Below are positions 34,892 to 43,283 of a stretch of DNA of 64,000 nt, piece by piece (within the stretch, counting starts at the first letter, position 1; the number at the start of each line of letters is the position of its first letter). The DNA is from Thermoclostridium caenicola (GTDB lineage: Bacteria > Bacillota > Clostridia > DSM-8532), in NCBI RefSeq assembly GCF_900142095.1, contig NZ_FQZP01000001.1, positions 1 through 64,000 on the forward strand, read 5' to 3'. A model generated the notes under the pieces. That model saw nothing but the letters and a program-made list of their open reading frames with translations. It had not been told where the DNA came from and searched no databases. A program made the position numbers and the translations under genes.

Positions 34892-36547
34892 ATGAGCAGG
34901 AAGATAGTGATTGTAGGCGGCGTTGCGGGAGGTGCAACCGCCGCAGCAAGGCTCAGAAGGCTGGATGAAAACGCCCGCATCGTCATGTTTGAAAAAGGCG
35001 AGCATATTTCCTTTGCCAATTGCGGTCTTCCCTATTACATAGGCGGCGTGATCCGGAGCAAGGATAAGCTGACGCTACAAACGCCCGAATCCTTTTCCCG
35101 GCGCTACAATGTGGATGTCCGGGTCAAGAGCGAGGTTATCCGGATCAACCGGCAGGACAAAACCGTTACCGTTAAGGACCATCATACCGGAAACACCTAT
35201 GAGGAAGCGTATGATGTGCTCATCCTTTCACCCGGAGCGGAGCCCATGGTGCCCAATCCTGACTGGGCGCGGCTTGACGCTGTGTTTACCCTACGCTCCA
35301 TTCCGGATACCTTTAAAATCACGGAATATGTTCAGAGAATCAATCCCCGCCGGGCCGTTGTTGTGGGCGCCGGCTACGTGGGCATGGAAATGGCAGAAAA
35401 TCTTCACCAGTTGGGACTTGAGGTGTCCATCATCGAGATGGCCGATCATGTGATCCCGCCGCTGGATGCCGAAATGGCCGCAGAGGTCCATCATCACATC
35501 CTGGGTAAGGGTATTTCCCTTTACCTGGGCAAAGGCCTGACGGCCATCCGGCAATCCGCCGGGGGTTACGAACTGACTTTAAGCGACGGAGAAAACCTGA
35601 CTGCCGACATGGTCATCCTGGCAGCGGGCGTCCGCCCCGACAGCCGACTGGCCGTGGAAGCCGGACTGGAAACAGGCCTGCGGGGCTGCATCGTCACCAA
35701 TGACCGCATGCAGACCTCCGACCCGTCCATCTATGCCGTGGGAGATGCCATAGAAGTCAAGGATTTTGTGACAGGAAAAAAAGTATTCGTGCCCCTTGCC
35801 TCACCGGCCAACAAGCAGGCGCGGATCGCCGCCGACAATATCTGCGGGCTTGACAGCACCTATGGCGGGACCCAGGGCACGGCCATCCTGAAGGTCTTTG
35901 ATATGACCGTGGCGGTCACCGGAAACAGCGAACGGGCACTGAAGGCCGCTGGGGTGGACTACGAAAAATCCTATACCTACAGCGCTTCCCATGCGGGATA
36001 TTATCCCGGCGCAACCTTCATGACCATCAAGCTGCTGTTTGAAAGAAAGTCCGGGACCATCCTGGGCGCCCAGATCGTCGGCCACCAGGGAGTGGATAAA
36101 CGCATGGATGTGCTGGCTACAGCCATCCGGGCCAGGATGACGGTCCGGGACCTGGCCGGCCTGGAACTGGCCTATGCTCCCCCATTCGGTTCGGCCAAGG
36201 ATCCTGTCAACATAGCCGGGTATGTGGCTTCCAATATCCTGAACGGTACCATGCGGATTTTCCATTGGCATGATGCGGACGGGCTCGACGCTTCCCGCGC
36301 TACGCTTCTGGATGTGCGGACAGAAGCGGAATTTAAAAAGGGAACCCTGAAGAATGCCGTCAATATCCCTCTCGATTCCCTCAGGGAGCGCCTGGACGAG
36401 CTGGACAAAAACAAGCCGGTATATGTTTTCTGCCAGGTCGGATTCAGAAGTTATGTGGCCTCCCGCATCCTGATGCAGAAAGGATTCAGGGAGGTTTACA
36501 ACCTTTCGGGCGGCTACCGCCTGTATAAGCTGGTCGCTTCCCGTTGA
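34892..36547 (+). CDS. CoA-disulfide reductase-type flavoprotein fused to rhodanese
   Basis: The 551-residue product has an N-terminal FAD/NAD(P) disulfide reductase (FAD motif IVIVGGVAGGATAAARLRRL; active Cys in FANCGLPYYIGG; NAD motif VVVGAGYVGMEMAENLHQLG; ILAAGVRPD; YAVGDAIEV; dimer domain with SHAGYYPGAT) and a C-terminal rhodanese domain of about 100 residues (LLDVRTEAEF; active Cys in VFCQVGFRSY). This is the layout of CoA-disulfide reductase/NADH:polysulfide or NADH oxidase family proteins. It could reduce CoA-disulfides or per/polysulfides. Start ATG 34892 has GAGAGGAG. It lies 220 bp after the Crp/Fnr-like gene. Confidence 0.93.
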   Translation: MSRKIVIVGGVAGGATAAARLRRLDENARIVMFEKGEHISFANCGLPYYIGGVIRSKDKLTLQTPESFSRRYNVDVRVKSEVIRINRQDKTVTVKDHHTGNTYEEAYDVLILSPGAEPMVPNPDWARLDAVFTLRSIPDTFKITEYVQRINPRRAVVVGAGYVGMEMAENLHQLGLEVSIIEMADHVIPPLDAEMAAEVHHHILGKGISLYLGKGLTAIRQSAGGYELTLSDGENLTADMVILAAGVRPDSRLAVEAGLETGLRGCIVTNDRMQTSDPSIYAVGDAIEVKDFVTGKKVFVPLASPANKQARIAADNICGLDSTYGGTQGTAILKVFDMTVAVTGNSERALKAAGVDYEKSYTYSASHAGYYPGATFMTIKLLFERKSGTILGAQIVGHQGVDKRMDVLATAIRARMTVRDLAGLELAYAPPFGSAKDPVNIAGYVASNILNGTMRIFHWHDADGLDASRATLLDVRTEAEFKKGTLKNAVNIPLDSLRERLDELDKNKPVYVFCQVGFRSYVASRILMQKGFREVYNLSGGYRLYKLVASR

Positions 36548-36785
36548 AACCACAGGCAAATGACCGAAACCTTTCCGGACGGCAGGCCGAAATGGCCTGC
36601 CTTTCTTCCAGAAAAAAACTCCTGTTGATTAAAATGCACATCGATGCTATGATTATGATATTATGGAATCTCCATGAAGTTCTTATCCTTGCTATATAAA
36701 GCTCGCCCGGCATGCTCAAAGAAAGGAACAGGATGGTATATGCCAAGTATAAACGCTTCGGGATTCCGGTAAAGGATGTGGCACA

Positions 36786-37832
36786 ATGACTTACAAAATC
36801 AAGGGTATCCTGGTGTTGATCCTATCCATCCTGCTCCTTGGGGGATGCGGTTCAACGGCAATGACATATGCTCAGAAGGAAATGGCAAGGCAGATAGACC
36901 GGCTATGTACCGAAAAGAACTTCAATGGCGCGGTTCTCGTGGTCAACAAGGGACAGGTCATTCTGAGCAAGGGCTATGGCCTGGCCAATTACGAAGAAAA
37001 AACGCCCAACAGCCCGGATACGGTGTTCAGAATAGCATCCCTCTCAAAACAGTTCACAGCGGCAGCCATTCTGCTTCTTGAAGAAAGAGGTCTCCTGAAA
37101 ACAGATGACCCTCTCAGCAAATACATTCCCGACTTTGCAAACGGCGATCGGATAGCCTTGCATCACCTGCTCACCCACACGTCGGGCATTACCGATTACA
37201 TATCCCTGGTGGACAAAACCGGCGATCATGCCTATGCTCCCGCCGTGCTTATCGCGCAGATTAAGGACAAGCCCCTTTTGTTCAATCCGGGGGAGAAATT
37301 CGCATACAGCAATTCCAACTATGCCCTGTTGGGATATATTATCGAACAGGTCTCCGGTATGAGCTATGGGGATTTTATGGCAGAAAACATCATTAAACCC
37401 CTGGGCATGGAGAATACAGGCTATGCCCCAAACGAAACATTGCCGGGGCGGGCTGTCGGCTACGACAATATCCGGGATGGCAGCAAAGCAACCCCCATGA
37501 ATTTGACGGTGGCCTATGCCGCCGGTGGTCTGGAATCAACGGTGCAGGACCTGTACAAATGGCTTCAGGCTTTGGATGGCACCACGCTCTTGTCTGAAAA
37601 ATCCCGAAATAAAATGTTCACCCGCCACCTGAGCAATTACGGCTATGGCTGGATGATCAGCCACTTTTCAGAGGACATCATGTGGCATTCGGGAAGCTTA
37701 AACGGATTCTTATCGGTCATTTACCGGGATACCAAGCAGGATAATGCGATCATCATCCTGTGCAACAATTATCTGACCAACCTGGGGATGCTGAGAGATA
37801 AGATTAATGAAATCCTCAAAGCAGGGGAATAG
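36786..37832 (+). CDS. Class C beta-lactamase-like serine hydrolase lipoprotein
   Basis: The 348-residue product has a lipoprotein signal (LILSILLLGGC) and a serine beta-lactamase/DD-peptidase fold with the three motifs SLSK (Ser-x-x-Lys, in RIASLSKQFTAAAI), YSN (FAYSNSNYALLGYI) and HSG (MWHSGSLNGFLS). The HHLLTHTSGI stretch is typical of the AmpC/EstB/Pbp4* group. It is probably a wall-modifying DD-peptidase or esterase on the outer face, not a resistance enzyme, but the substrate cannot be read. Start ATG 36786 with AAAGGATG upstream. The 238-bp region before it (36548-36785) shows no other gene. Confidence 0.92.
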   Translation: MTYKIKGILVLILSILLLGGCGSTAMTYAQKEMARQIDRLCTEKNFNGAVLVVNKGQVILSKGYGLANYEEKTPNSPDTVFRIASLSKQFTAAAILLLEERGLLKTDDPLSKYIPDFANGDRIALHHLLTHTSGITDYISLVDKTGDHAYAPAVLIAQIKDKPLLFNPGEKFAYSNSNYALLGYIIEQVSGMSYGDFMAENIIKPLGMENTGYAPNETLPGRAVGYDNIRDGSKATPMNLTVAYAAGGLESTVQDLYKWLQALDGTTLLSEKSRNKMFTRHLSNYGYGWMISHFSEDIMWHSGSLNGFLSVIYRDTKQDNAIIILCNNYLTNLGMLRDKINEILKAGE

Positions 37833-38011
37833 GCCAACTTGTCCGCCGCAAAGGGCATTTCCGGTCCCCCCCATGAACACCGCTGCGGCTTTTTCGATGG
37901 CAGATACAGACAGCCGAAAACATCTGTGGTAATATAAAAAAAGTATGCGGCGTAACGGCGAACCGGCCTTTTGGCCGACGGTCCGATAACAGGGGGGTGC
38001 AGGCAGGAATC

Positions 38012-38575
38012 ATGACACCAAGAGAGATTCTGAACTTTTTGGGCGTGGCGGAAAAATTGAAATCGGTACTGCGTCATTCATGGACATCCACCGGCAGGCA
38101 GGAAAGCGTGGCGGAGCACAGCTGGCGCCTCTGTGTCTTTGCCTGGCTTTTGAAGAACAGGTTTCCGGACATCAATATGAACAAGGTTATCAGGATGTGC
38201 CTGTTCCATGATCTGGGCGAAGCCCTGACCGGTGATATCCCAAGCTTTGAAAAGACCGGCAGTGATGAGAACACCGAAAAACTAGCGATCAGCCGGATAC
38301 TTGATATGCTGGACGACGATCTGAAAGCTGAACTTGCAGCATTGTTCCGCGAGATGGAAGAGCAGAAGACCCGTGAAGCCAGGCTGTATAAAACGCTTGA
38401 CAAGCTGGAGGCAGTCATCCAGCACAACGAGGCCCCCCTGGAAACATGGATCCCCCTGGAATATGAGCTCAATCTCACTTACGCCGACGATTATGTCAAG
38501 GGCGACCCGTTTCTGGAGGAATTCCGGGAGCAAATGAGAAAAGATACACTGGAGAAGATAGCCGGCGGAAAATAA
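38012..38575 (+). CDS. HD-domain phosphohydrolase (YfbR-like)
   Basis: The 187-residue product has the HD metal-binding pattern: AEHSWRLCVFAW (His), CLFHDLGEALTGDIPSFEK (His-Asp) and a later Asp in YKTLDKLEAVIQ. This resembles the YfbR/YGK1-type 5'-deoxynucleotidases that act on dNMPs. The start at ATG 38012 has AGGCAGGA upstream; GTG 37997 abuts AGGGGG. A hairpin (CGGCC-TTTT-GGCCG) lies just before. The stop codon lies within a terminator at 38563-38591. Confidence 0.88.
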   Translation: MTPREILNFLGVAEKLKSVLRHSWTSTGRQESVAEHSWRLCVFAWLLKNRFPDINMNKVIRMCLFHDLGEALTGDIPSFEKTGSDENTEKLAISRILDMLDDDLKAELAALFREMEEQKTREARLYKTLDKLEAVIQHNEAPLETWIPLEYELNLTYADDYVKGDPFLEEFREQMRKDTLEKIAGGK

Positions 38576-38591
38576 TTTTTTCCGCCGACTT
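38563..38591 (+). terminator. Terminator overlapping the stop of the HD gene
   Basis: A perfect 10-bp stem, CGGCGGAAAA (38563-38572) with TTTTCCGCCG (38578-38587), encloses the TAA stop codon in its loop and is followed by ACTTTT. Confidence 0.75.
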
Positions 38592-38594
38592 TTG

Positions 38595-38623
38595 TTGAAA
38601 GCGGTTGGCAGTCGTGCTATGAT
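38595..38623 (+). promoter_or_regulatory. Sigma-A promoter of malic enzyme
   Basis: TTGAAA (38595-38600) and TATGAT (38618-38623) are 17 bp apart, about 41 bases before the start codon and immediately after the previous terminator. Confidence 0.7.
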
Positions 38624-38663
38624 AAGATTGTTAAAAAAAATACAAAACGCAGGAGGAAACACT

Positions 38664-39836
38664 ATGACAATCGGAGAACGCTCTCTACAAAAACACAAAG
38701 AATGGGGCGGTAAAATAGAGATCATCAGCCGTGCCCCCGTCAACAACAAGGAAGATCTGTCCCTCGCCTACACTCCGGGCGTGGCTGAGCCCTGTCTGGC
38801 GATCCAAAAGAACGTGGACGATTCCTATATCTATACCCGTCGCTCGAACCTTGTTGCGGTTATCACAGACGGTACGGCCGTTCTGGGACTTGGCGATATC
38901 GGGCCTGAAGCAGGCATGCCGGTTATGGAGGGCAAATGCGTCCTCTTCAAGACCTTTGGAAACGTGGATGCCTTCCCGCTCTGCATCCGTTCTAAGGACG
39001 TGGATACCATTGTCAACACCATCAAGCTGATCGCCGGCAGCTTTGGCGGAATCAACCTGGAGGATATTTCCGCTCCCCGCTGCTTCGAGATAGAGCGCAG
39101 GCTGAGAGAAGAACTGGACATCCCTGTATTTCATGATGACCAGCATGGCACGGCAATTGTAACAGTGGCTGCCATGCTCAACGCACTGAAGATCTGCAAG
39201 AAGAATATCGAGGACATTGAAGTTGTCGTCAATGGTTCCGGCGCGGCTGGTATCGCCGTAACCAGGCTTCTGATGAGCATGGGCATGAAAAAGGTCATCC
39301 TGTGCGATACGAAGGGCGCCATCTACAAGGGCCGCGACAATCTGAACCCCGAAAAAGCCATGATGGCCGAGATCTCCAACCTGGAAATGAAGAAGGGCAC
39401 CCTGCGGGATGTTATCAAGGGCGCCGATGTCTTCATCGGACTTTCCGGTCCCGGTATGGTGGATGAGGACATGGTCAGGAGCATGGCCAAGGATCCCATC
39501 ATCTTTGCCATGGCCAATCCGATTCCTGAAATCATGCCCGATGCGGCTTTAGCTGCCGGTGCCAAGGTTGTGGGTACAGGCCGCTCCGATTTCCCGAACC
39601 AGATCAACAACGTGCTGGCCTTCCCCGGTATCTTCCGTGGAGCTCTGGATGTGCGGGCCAGCGATATCAATGATGAGATGAAGATCGCCGCAGCAAAGGC
39701 CATCGCATCCCTGGTTTCCGACGAAGAGCTGTGTCCGGAATACATCATCCCCGCTCCTTTCGACAAGCGCGTTGGTCCGGCTGTAGCCGAAGCCGTAGCC
39801 GAAGCCGCCAGAAGGACCGGCGTTGCCAGGATCTAA
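38664..39836 (+). CDS. NAD(P)-dependent malic enzyme
   Basis: It decarboxylates malate to pyruvate with NAD or NADP. The 390-residue product is the short bacterial form with ISRAPVNNKEDLSLAYTPGV, VAVITDGTAVLGLGDIGPEA, metal-binding PVFHDDQHGTAIVTVAA, Rossmann VVNGSGAAGIAVTRLL, and FAMANPIPEI; no phosphotransacetylase fusion is present. The start ATG 38664 has AGGAGG. It supplies pyruvate and reducing power and complements the citrate synthase-aconitase-ICD genes of this window. A 15-bp stem terminator follows at 39893-39952. Confidence 0.96.
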   Translation: MTIGERSLQKHKEWGGKIEIISRAPVNNKEDLSLAYTPGVAEPCLAIQKNVDDSYIYTRRSNLVAVITDGTAVLGLGDIGPEAGMPVMEGKCVLFKTFGNVDAFPLCIRSKDVDTIVNTIKLIAGSFGGINLEDISAPRCFEIERRLREELDIPVFHDDQHGTAIVTVAAMLNALKICKKNIEDIEVVVNGSGAAGIAVTRLLMSMGMKKVILCDTKGAIYKGRDNLNPEKAMMAEISNLEMKKGTLRDVIKGADVFIGLSGPGMVDEDMVRSMAKDPIIFAMANPIPEIMPDAALAAGAKVVGTGRSDFPNQINNVLAFPGIFRGALDVRASDINDEMKIAAAKAIASLVSDEELCPEYIIPAPFDKRVGPAVAEAVAEAARRTGVARI

Positions 39837-39892
39837 TGGCTGAAGGTATGTAAGTTTTTGGCCAGGCCTATCACATATCATCAATAAATACT

Positions 39893-39952
39893 AATCCCCC
39901 TGTCTTGCGCGTATAGATAGAATAAGCCAATGGTCAAGGCAGGGGGATTTTT
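39893..39952 (+). terminator. Terminator hairpin that also carries the next gene's ribosome binding site
   Basis: AATCCCCCTGTCTTG (39893-39907) pairs with CAAGGCAGGGGGATT (39935-39949) over 15 positions with one G-U wobble, followed by a T run ending at 39952. The GGGGG in the right arm is the only candidate Shine-Dalgarno for the GTG start at 39953, so the same stem may end malic enzyme mRNA and mask that start. Confidence 0.8.
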
Positions 39953-40540
39953 GTGCCCAGGAACAAGGCAACCGTTGCCTGTGATATCACCGATACGGTA
40001 AACCTGCAGTATCGGTCCGAAGGATACGAAATCCATCATGTCAGGGCAGCCATAGGCCATATAGGATGCGAAACGGCCGAAGGCAAATTCTGCCTGGTTT
40101 ATGGCGAGTATACCCTCTTCCTGCTGCTCAGAAGCACGTCAAAAAAGCATGAGTACGGCATAAAGGCCATCCGGAGCCCGTTCATCAGAGCCATCCCATT
40201 GGACGGGAATCTCTCGGTTTTTTCCAACAGTTCCAGGCTCCAGGTCTCCCTGATCGGCTCCCCCGAATGTACCCTGGAGGATATGGAGACCCATCCCGGA
40301 GGCAAAAACATGTCCTGCCGTATCACGCTATCCTATCGGCTTGAATTCCGGGACTCCGCAGAGGGTGAAGAAAAGCCCTATTCCGGGACATCCTCGGCCG
40401 GCGAAGCGACGGACTCGTCCGACAGCAGCTCCGTAAAGGTATGGCGGGTGGACAGTTCACAGAACCATACCATCGAGAAGCTCCTGGGCATAGACAGGGA
40501 CACCCTGATGCAGTTCAACAAAAGCCATCAGCAGGAATAA
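39953..40540 (+). CDS. Hypothetical protein, possibly SPOCS/DUF3794-like
   Basis: The 195-residue product starts at GTG 39953, whose ribosome binding site is in a terminator hairpin. The first ~110 residues look like a beta domain (GKFCLVYGEYTLFLLLRSTS, IKAIRSPFIRAIPLDG) reminiscent of the SPOCS/DUF3794 fold seen in the convergent neighbour. A Ser/Thr/Glu-rich segment follows, then a short basic tail that could be a LysM-like remnant (IEKLLGIDRDTLMQFNKSH). No signal peptide. If the similarity holds it is a spore-surface protein, but this is weak inference. It converges with the SPOCS gene across a perfect hairpin terminator. Confidence 0.6.
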   Translation: MPRNKATVACDITDTVNLQYRSEGYEIHHVRAAIGHIGCETAEGKFCLVYGEYTLFLLLRSTSKKHEYGIKAIRSPFIRAIPLDGNLSVFSNSSRLQVSLIGSPECTLEDMETHPGGKNMSCRITLSYRLEFRDSAEGEEKPYSGTSSAGEATDSSDSSSVKVWRVDSSQNHTIEKLLGIDRDTLMQFNKSHQQE

Positions 40541-40552
40541 GATATAAGACAC

Positions 40553-40580
40553 AAAAAAAGAGGGCTGTAAAACAGCCCTC
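40553..40580 (-). terminator. Terminator between the convergent 39953 and SPOCS genes
   Basis: GAGGGCTG and CAGCCCTC form a perfect 8-bp stem with a TAAAA loop. On the minus strand it is followed by TTTTTTT at 40553-40559. It lies 11 bases after the SPOCS stop. Confidence 0.85.
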
Positions 40581-40591
40581 AGCGTTCAGGA

Positions 40592-41209
40592 TTAATAATA
40601 GCGGCCTTTATATGGAAAGGCTTCCTTTGCGCAGAACTTCTCCTTGTCATAGTCCTTGTCATAGTCCTTGCATTTGTCCTTGTCCTTTTCTTTATCCTTG
40701 TCCTTATCCTTGTCCTTGAACTCGTCCACGGTAACATGCTGTACCCTGACGACCTTGAAGGTAAGGCGGACAACGACTTTCTCAAGGAGCTTCTCATAAG
40801 CGGGAACGCCGCAGACAATGGTCTTGGACTGCAGATCGTCAATCTCGCCTTCCACGACAGCTTCTATGAGTTCGGGGGTGTCTCCCGGACATACTTTTTC
40901 ACCCTCAACGGGGCAAATGGTCACGAAGCCGCCGAAGGGGATCTTGGTGGTCAGATGGAAGACAGGTCCGTTGACCGAATCGTCATGGACATGCTCCACG
41001 GTCTTGTAAACAATGTTCTTCCACAGGTAGGCGTTGAAAATAACCTTCCCGGGAATGACCTTCACATCATACACCTCGATCCACTTTTTGATCTCCTTGA
41101 TCTCAAAAATCGGTGGACTCGGCGGAGAAACCTTTATCTCTTTCTCGATAAAGAATTGCTCGCTGCCAACACCTACAACAACAGGGACCTGAAGTTCTTT
41201 CTTGCCCAT
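40592..41209 (-). CDS. SPOCS/DUF3794-domain protein with Lys-Asp repeat tail
   Basis: The 205-residue product has a DUF3794 (SPOCS) domain in its first ~150 residues (VPVVVGVGSEQFFIEKEI; IEVYDVKVIPGKVIFNAYL; HLTTKIPFGGFVTICPVEG). Such domains occur in clostridial spore-associated proteins. The last ~50 residues are a low-complexity run of Lys-Asp/Lys-Glu dipeptides with a few Cys and Tyr, ending EAFPYKGRYY. This charged tail could bind minerals, cross-link, or line a spore layer. Start ATG 41209 with AAAGGAG eight bases upstream. It is convergent with 39953 and followed by a perfect terminator. Confidence 0.8.
   Translation of the reverse strand: MGKKELQVPVVVGVGSEQFFIEKEIKVSPPSPPIFEIKEIKKWIEVYDVKVIPGKVIFNAYLWKNIVYKTVEHVHDDSVNGPVFHLTTKIPFGGFVTICPVEGEKVCPGDTPELIEAVVEGEIDDLQSKTIVCGVPAYEKLLEKVVVRLTFKVVRVQHVTVDEFKDKDKDKDKEKDKDKCKDYDKDYDKEKFCAKEAFPYKGRYY
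40645..40720 (-). repeat. Short-unit coding repeat (Lys-Asp dipeptides)
   Basis: Approximate 6-12-bp units of TCCTTG / TCATAG lie in tandem inside the SPOCS gene, encoding KD, KE and KDYD repeats. Such tracts change length by slippage, in frame when whole units move. Confidence 0.75.
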
Positions 41210-41268
41210 TCTTTCATCTCCTTTCATGAATATTGTTTTTTCGGGTATTGCTCTGTCGAACAAGCCCA

Positions 41269-41580
41269 CTACATACTATTCGGGCACGTCCACTTTGGTG
41301 ACGGCCGAAAGCCGCATGAAATCCCGCATACATGTTTTTGCAAGGTTTGAGCAACAATAAGGCCAAGCATTGTTCCCATCATGGAAAGGAGATGCATGCA
41401 ATGGACAAATCCGGAATGAGAAGACCCGACCCATCCGATCCCGACGCCCATGGAACCGAAAATCATCAGCGTCAGCATTTTGAACGGAACGAGGTGCCCC
41501 CGGTACCGGAACTGCAGGGCCACGCCAAGCATACCAAGCAAAAGGCAAAACCCATCAGATATGACGGAAAGAAGCCCCAT
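41269..41580 (-). CDS. Hypothetical three-helix membrane protein (alternative to the plus-strand ORF)
   Basis: The 103-residue frame has three hydrophobic stretches (LLLGMLGVALQF; MLTLMIFGSMGVGIGWVG; HLLSMMGTMLGLIVAQ) with Gly-rich small-residue packing, and a weak AGGGTGA before ATG 41580. It ends 60 bp before the SPOCS gene and could be co-transcribed with it. It overlaps fully with a hydrophilic plus-strand frame (41401-41592), so only one is likely real: a hydrophobic frame gives a hydrophilic complement. I slightly favour this strand because of its coherent helices. Confidence 0.4.
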   Translation of the reverse strand: MGLLSVISDGFCLLLGMLGVALQFRYRGHLVPFKMLTLMIFGSMGVGIGWVGSSHSGFVHCMHLLSMMGTMLGLIVAQTLQKHVCGISCGFRPSPKWTCPNSM

Positions 41581-41592
41581 TCATCACCCTGA
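41401..41592 (+). CDS. Hypothetical small hydrophilic protein (alternative to the minus-strand ORF)
   Basis: The 63-residue frame has a strong AAAGGAG at 41385-41391 before ATG 41401. The product is rich in His, Pro, Asp and Lys with no hydrophobic core (MDKSGMRRPDPSDPD; KQKAKPIRYDGKKPH) and may be disordered. It lies opposite the membrane-like frame 41269-41580. The good ribosome binding site is the only support. Confidence 0.35.
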   Translation: MDKSGMRRPDPSDPDAHGTENHQRQHFERNEVPPVPELQGHAKHTKQKAKPIRYDGKKPHSSP

Positions 41593-41728
41593 GCCCACTA
41601 CCGCCGCCGGTATCGGACAGCCCGGCTAAACGCCAGCAGCCCATGGGGGGTATTATCCCCTGGATCTATGGTAAAATCAGGATTAATGCTATAATAGGAA
41701 TCAGATGTCCATATATGGAGGGTATGCT

Positions 41729-43270
41729 ATGAAACGATACGGCTACAGAAAGAAGCCAATGCTATGGGCACTGGTTCTGACCCTGATCATGCTTTCCGGA
41801 TGCGGAGATACCCCACCGGAGATCGTCAGCGTAACACCGCCGTCCCAGCTGGATCCCGCATCCCAAAATCCACCAGAGGCCACACCTGAAGCAACTGCCG
41901 AGCCAGCTGAGCCCACGCCGGATTCCGGTCCCACGGTTGTGGAACGCAACGGACATTTGAGGGTGGAGGGAACCCAGCTGGTAAACGAGGCTGGCCAGCC
42001 GGTACAGCTCAAGGGAGTCAGTACCCACGAGGTTGCTTCCTTTGGCTATCTGGTTACATACAATGCCTTGAAGCAGATGCGGGATGACTGGAACCTGACG
42101 GTGTTCAGGATAGCCATGTATACCGAGGATGCCACCGGATACATCCGAAACCCCGCCGTGAAGGATATCGTGACGCGAATTATTGATGACTGTATAGACC
42201 TGGGCATCTATGTCATCGTCGACTGGCACATCCTTTATGACAACACGCCCCTGAAATACAAGGACCAGGCTGTAGCGTTCTTCTCAGAGATATCTGCCCG
42301 TTACGGGGATTATCCCAACATCATCTATGAGATCTGCAATGAACCCAATGGTGCCGCTACCACCTGGGAAGGCCATATCAAGCCCTATGCGGATGAAGTC
42401 ATACCCGCTATCCGAAAGAACGATCCCGACAACATCATCATAGTAGGCACACCCACCTGGAGCCAGGATGTAGATATCGCGGCAGACGACCCGCTTCCCT
42501 ATGACAATGTCATGTATGCCCTGCACTTCTACGCAGGATCCCATGGGCAGTTCCTCATGGATAAGATCGATTACGCCCTTTCGAAAGGTCTGCCCATTTT
42601 CGTCAGCGAATGGGGAAGCTGCCTGAACACCGGGGATGGCCCCACATTCCACGAGGAATCCATGGCATGGATCAAATTCCTGGATGAGCGGAATATCAGC
42701 TATGTGAACTGGTCATACAGTACCAAACAGGAAGGTGCCTCCATCCTGCGAAAACAGATCGATGTCAATGCCAAATGGACGGATATCGACCTGACCGAGG
42801 GCGGATTGTTCACCAAGTACGCCATTAAAGGCACCAAGGAAACTGTATTGTTTGCCGACGGCTTTGAAACCAAAACCTACGGCCATGGCAAATGGAAAAG
42901 GAGCAACGACAGCACCACCTATGAGACCGAGAATCCCTACAAGGGCAAAGTTGCCGCATCCATCGGAAAGGACGGTTTTCTTGAAAGGGCCGTTACCACC
43001 GTGCCTTATGAAAACCTCAAACTGCACCTGGCTTATACCTTTGTGAACGGAAACCCCGGTGATGTGGTGCGAATCGAATGGTTTGACGGTTCAAGTTATA
43101 ATCTTGTCACCGAACTGCCGCTGGCTGATGAATGGCTCGAACTCGACGTACAGCTTCCTGACAGCGCTTCGGGCGTGCGGGATTTCTCAGTCCGGATCAC
43201 AGCGGCGGTGGCCGGCGAAGAAACCCGGCTGCTGGTGGACGAGGTCTGGCTGGCCGCAGAGAAAAAGTAA
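41729..43270 (+). CDS. Lipid-anchored GH5 endoglucanase
   Basis: The 513-residue product has a lipoprotein signal (LTLIMLSGC) and a ~45-residue Pro/Glu/Thr linker. A GH5 (subfamily 2-like) catalytic domain follows: QPVQLKGVSTHEV, YVIVDWHILYDN, acid-base Glu in IIYEICNEPNG, ALHFYAGSHG and nucleophile Glu in PIFVSEWGSC. The C-terminal ~135 residues form a predicted beta-sandwich (TVLFADGFETKTYGHGKW), perhaps carbohydrate-binding. No dockerin is present, so it acts on the cell surface and not in a cellulosome. It should cleave beta-1,4-glucan. Start ATG 41729 has GGAGG; TATAAT at 41690-41695 is a likely -10 box. Confidence 0.93.
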   Translation: MKRYGYRKKPMLWALVLTLIMLSGCGDTPPEIVSVTPPSQLDPASQNPPEATPEATAEPAEPTPDSGPTVVERNGHLRVEGTQLVNEAGQPVQLKGVSTHEVASFGYLVTYNALKQMRDDWNLTVFRIAMYTEDATGYIRNPAVKDIVTRIIDDCIDLGIYVIVDWHILYDNTPLKYKDQAVAFFSEISARYGDYPNIIYEICNEPNGAATTWEGHIKPYADEVIPAIRKNDPDNIIIVGTPTWSQDVDIAADDPLPYDNVMYALHFYAGSHGQFLMDKIDYALSKGLPIFVSEWGSCLNTGDGPTFHEESMAWIKFLDERNISYVNWSYSTKQEGASILRKQIDVNAKWTDIDLTEGGLFTKYAIKGTKETVLFADGFETKTYGHGKWKRSNDSTTYETENPYKGKVAASIGKDGFLERAVTTVPYENLKLHLAYTFVNGNPGDVVRIEWFDGSSYNLVTELPLADEWLELDVQLPDSASGVRDFSVRITAAVAGEETRLLVDEVWLAAEKK

Positions 43271-43283
43271 ACGGAAAACAACC

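Noticed and set aside
34739-36559. Minus-strand frames opposite the CoA-disulfide reductase gene
   Set aside because: The plus-strand gene has FAD, NAD and rhodanese motifs throughout; the minus frames are not supported.
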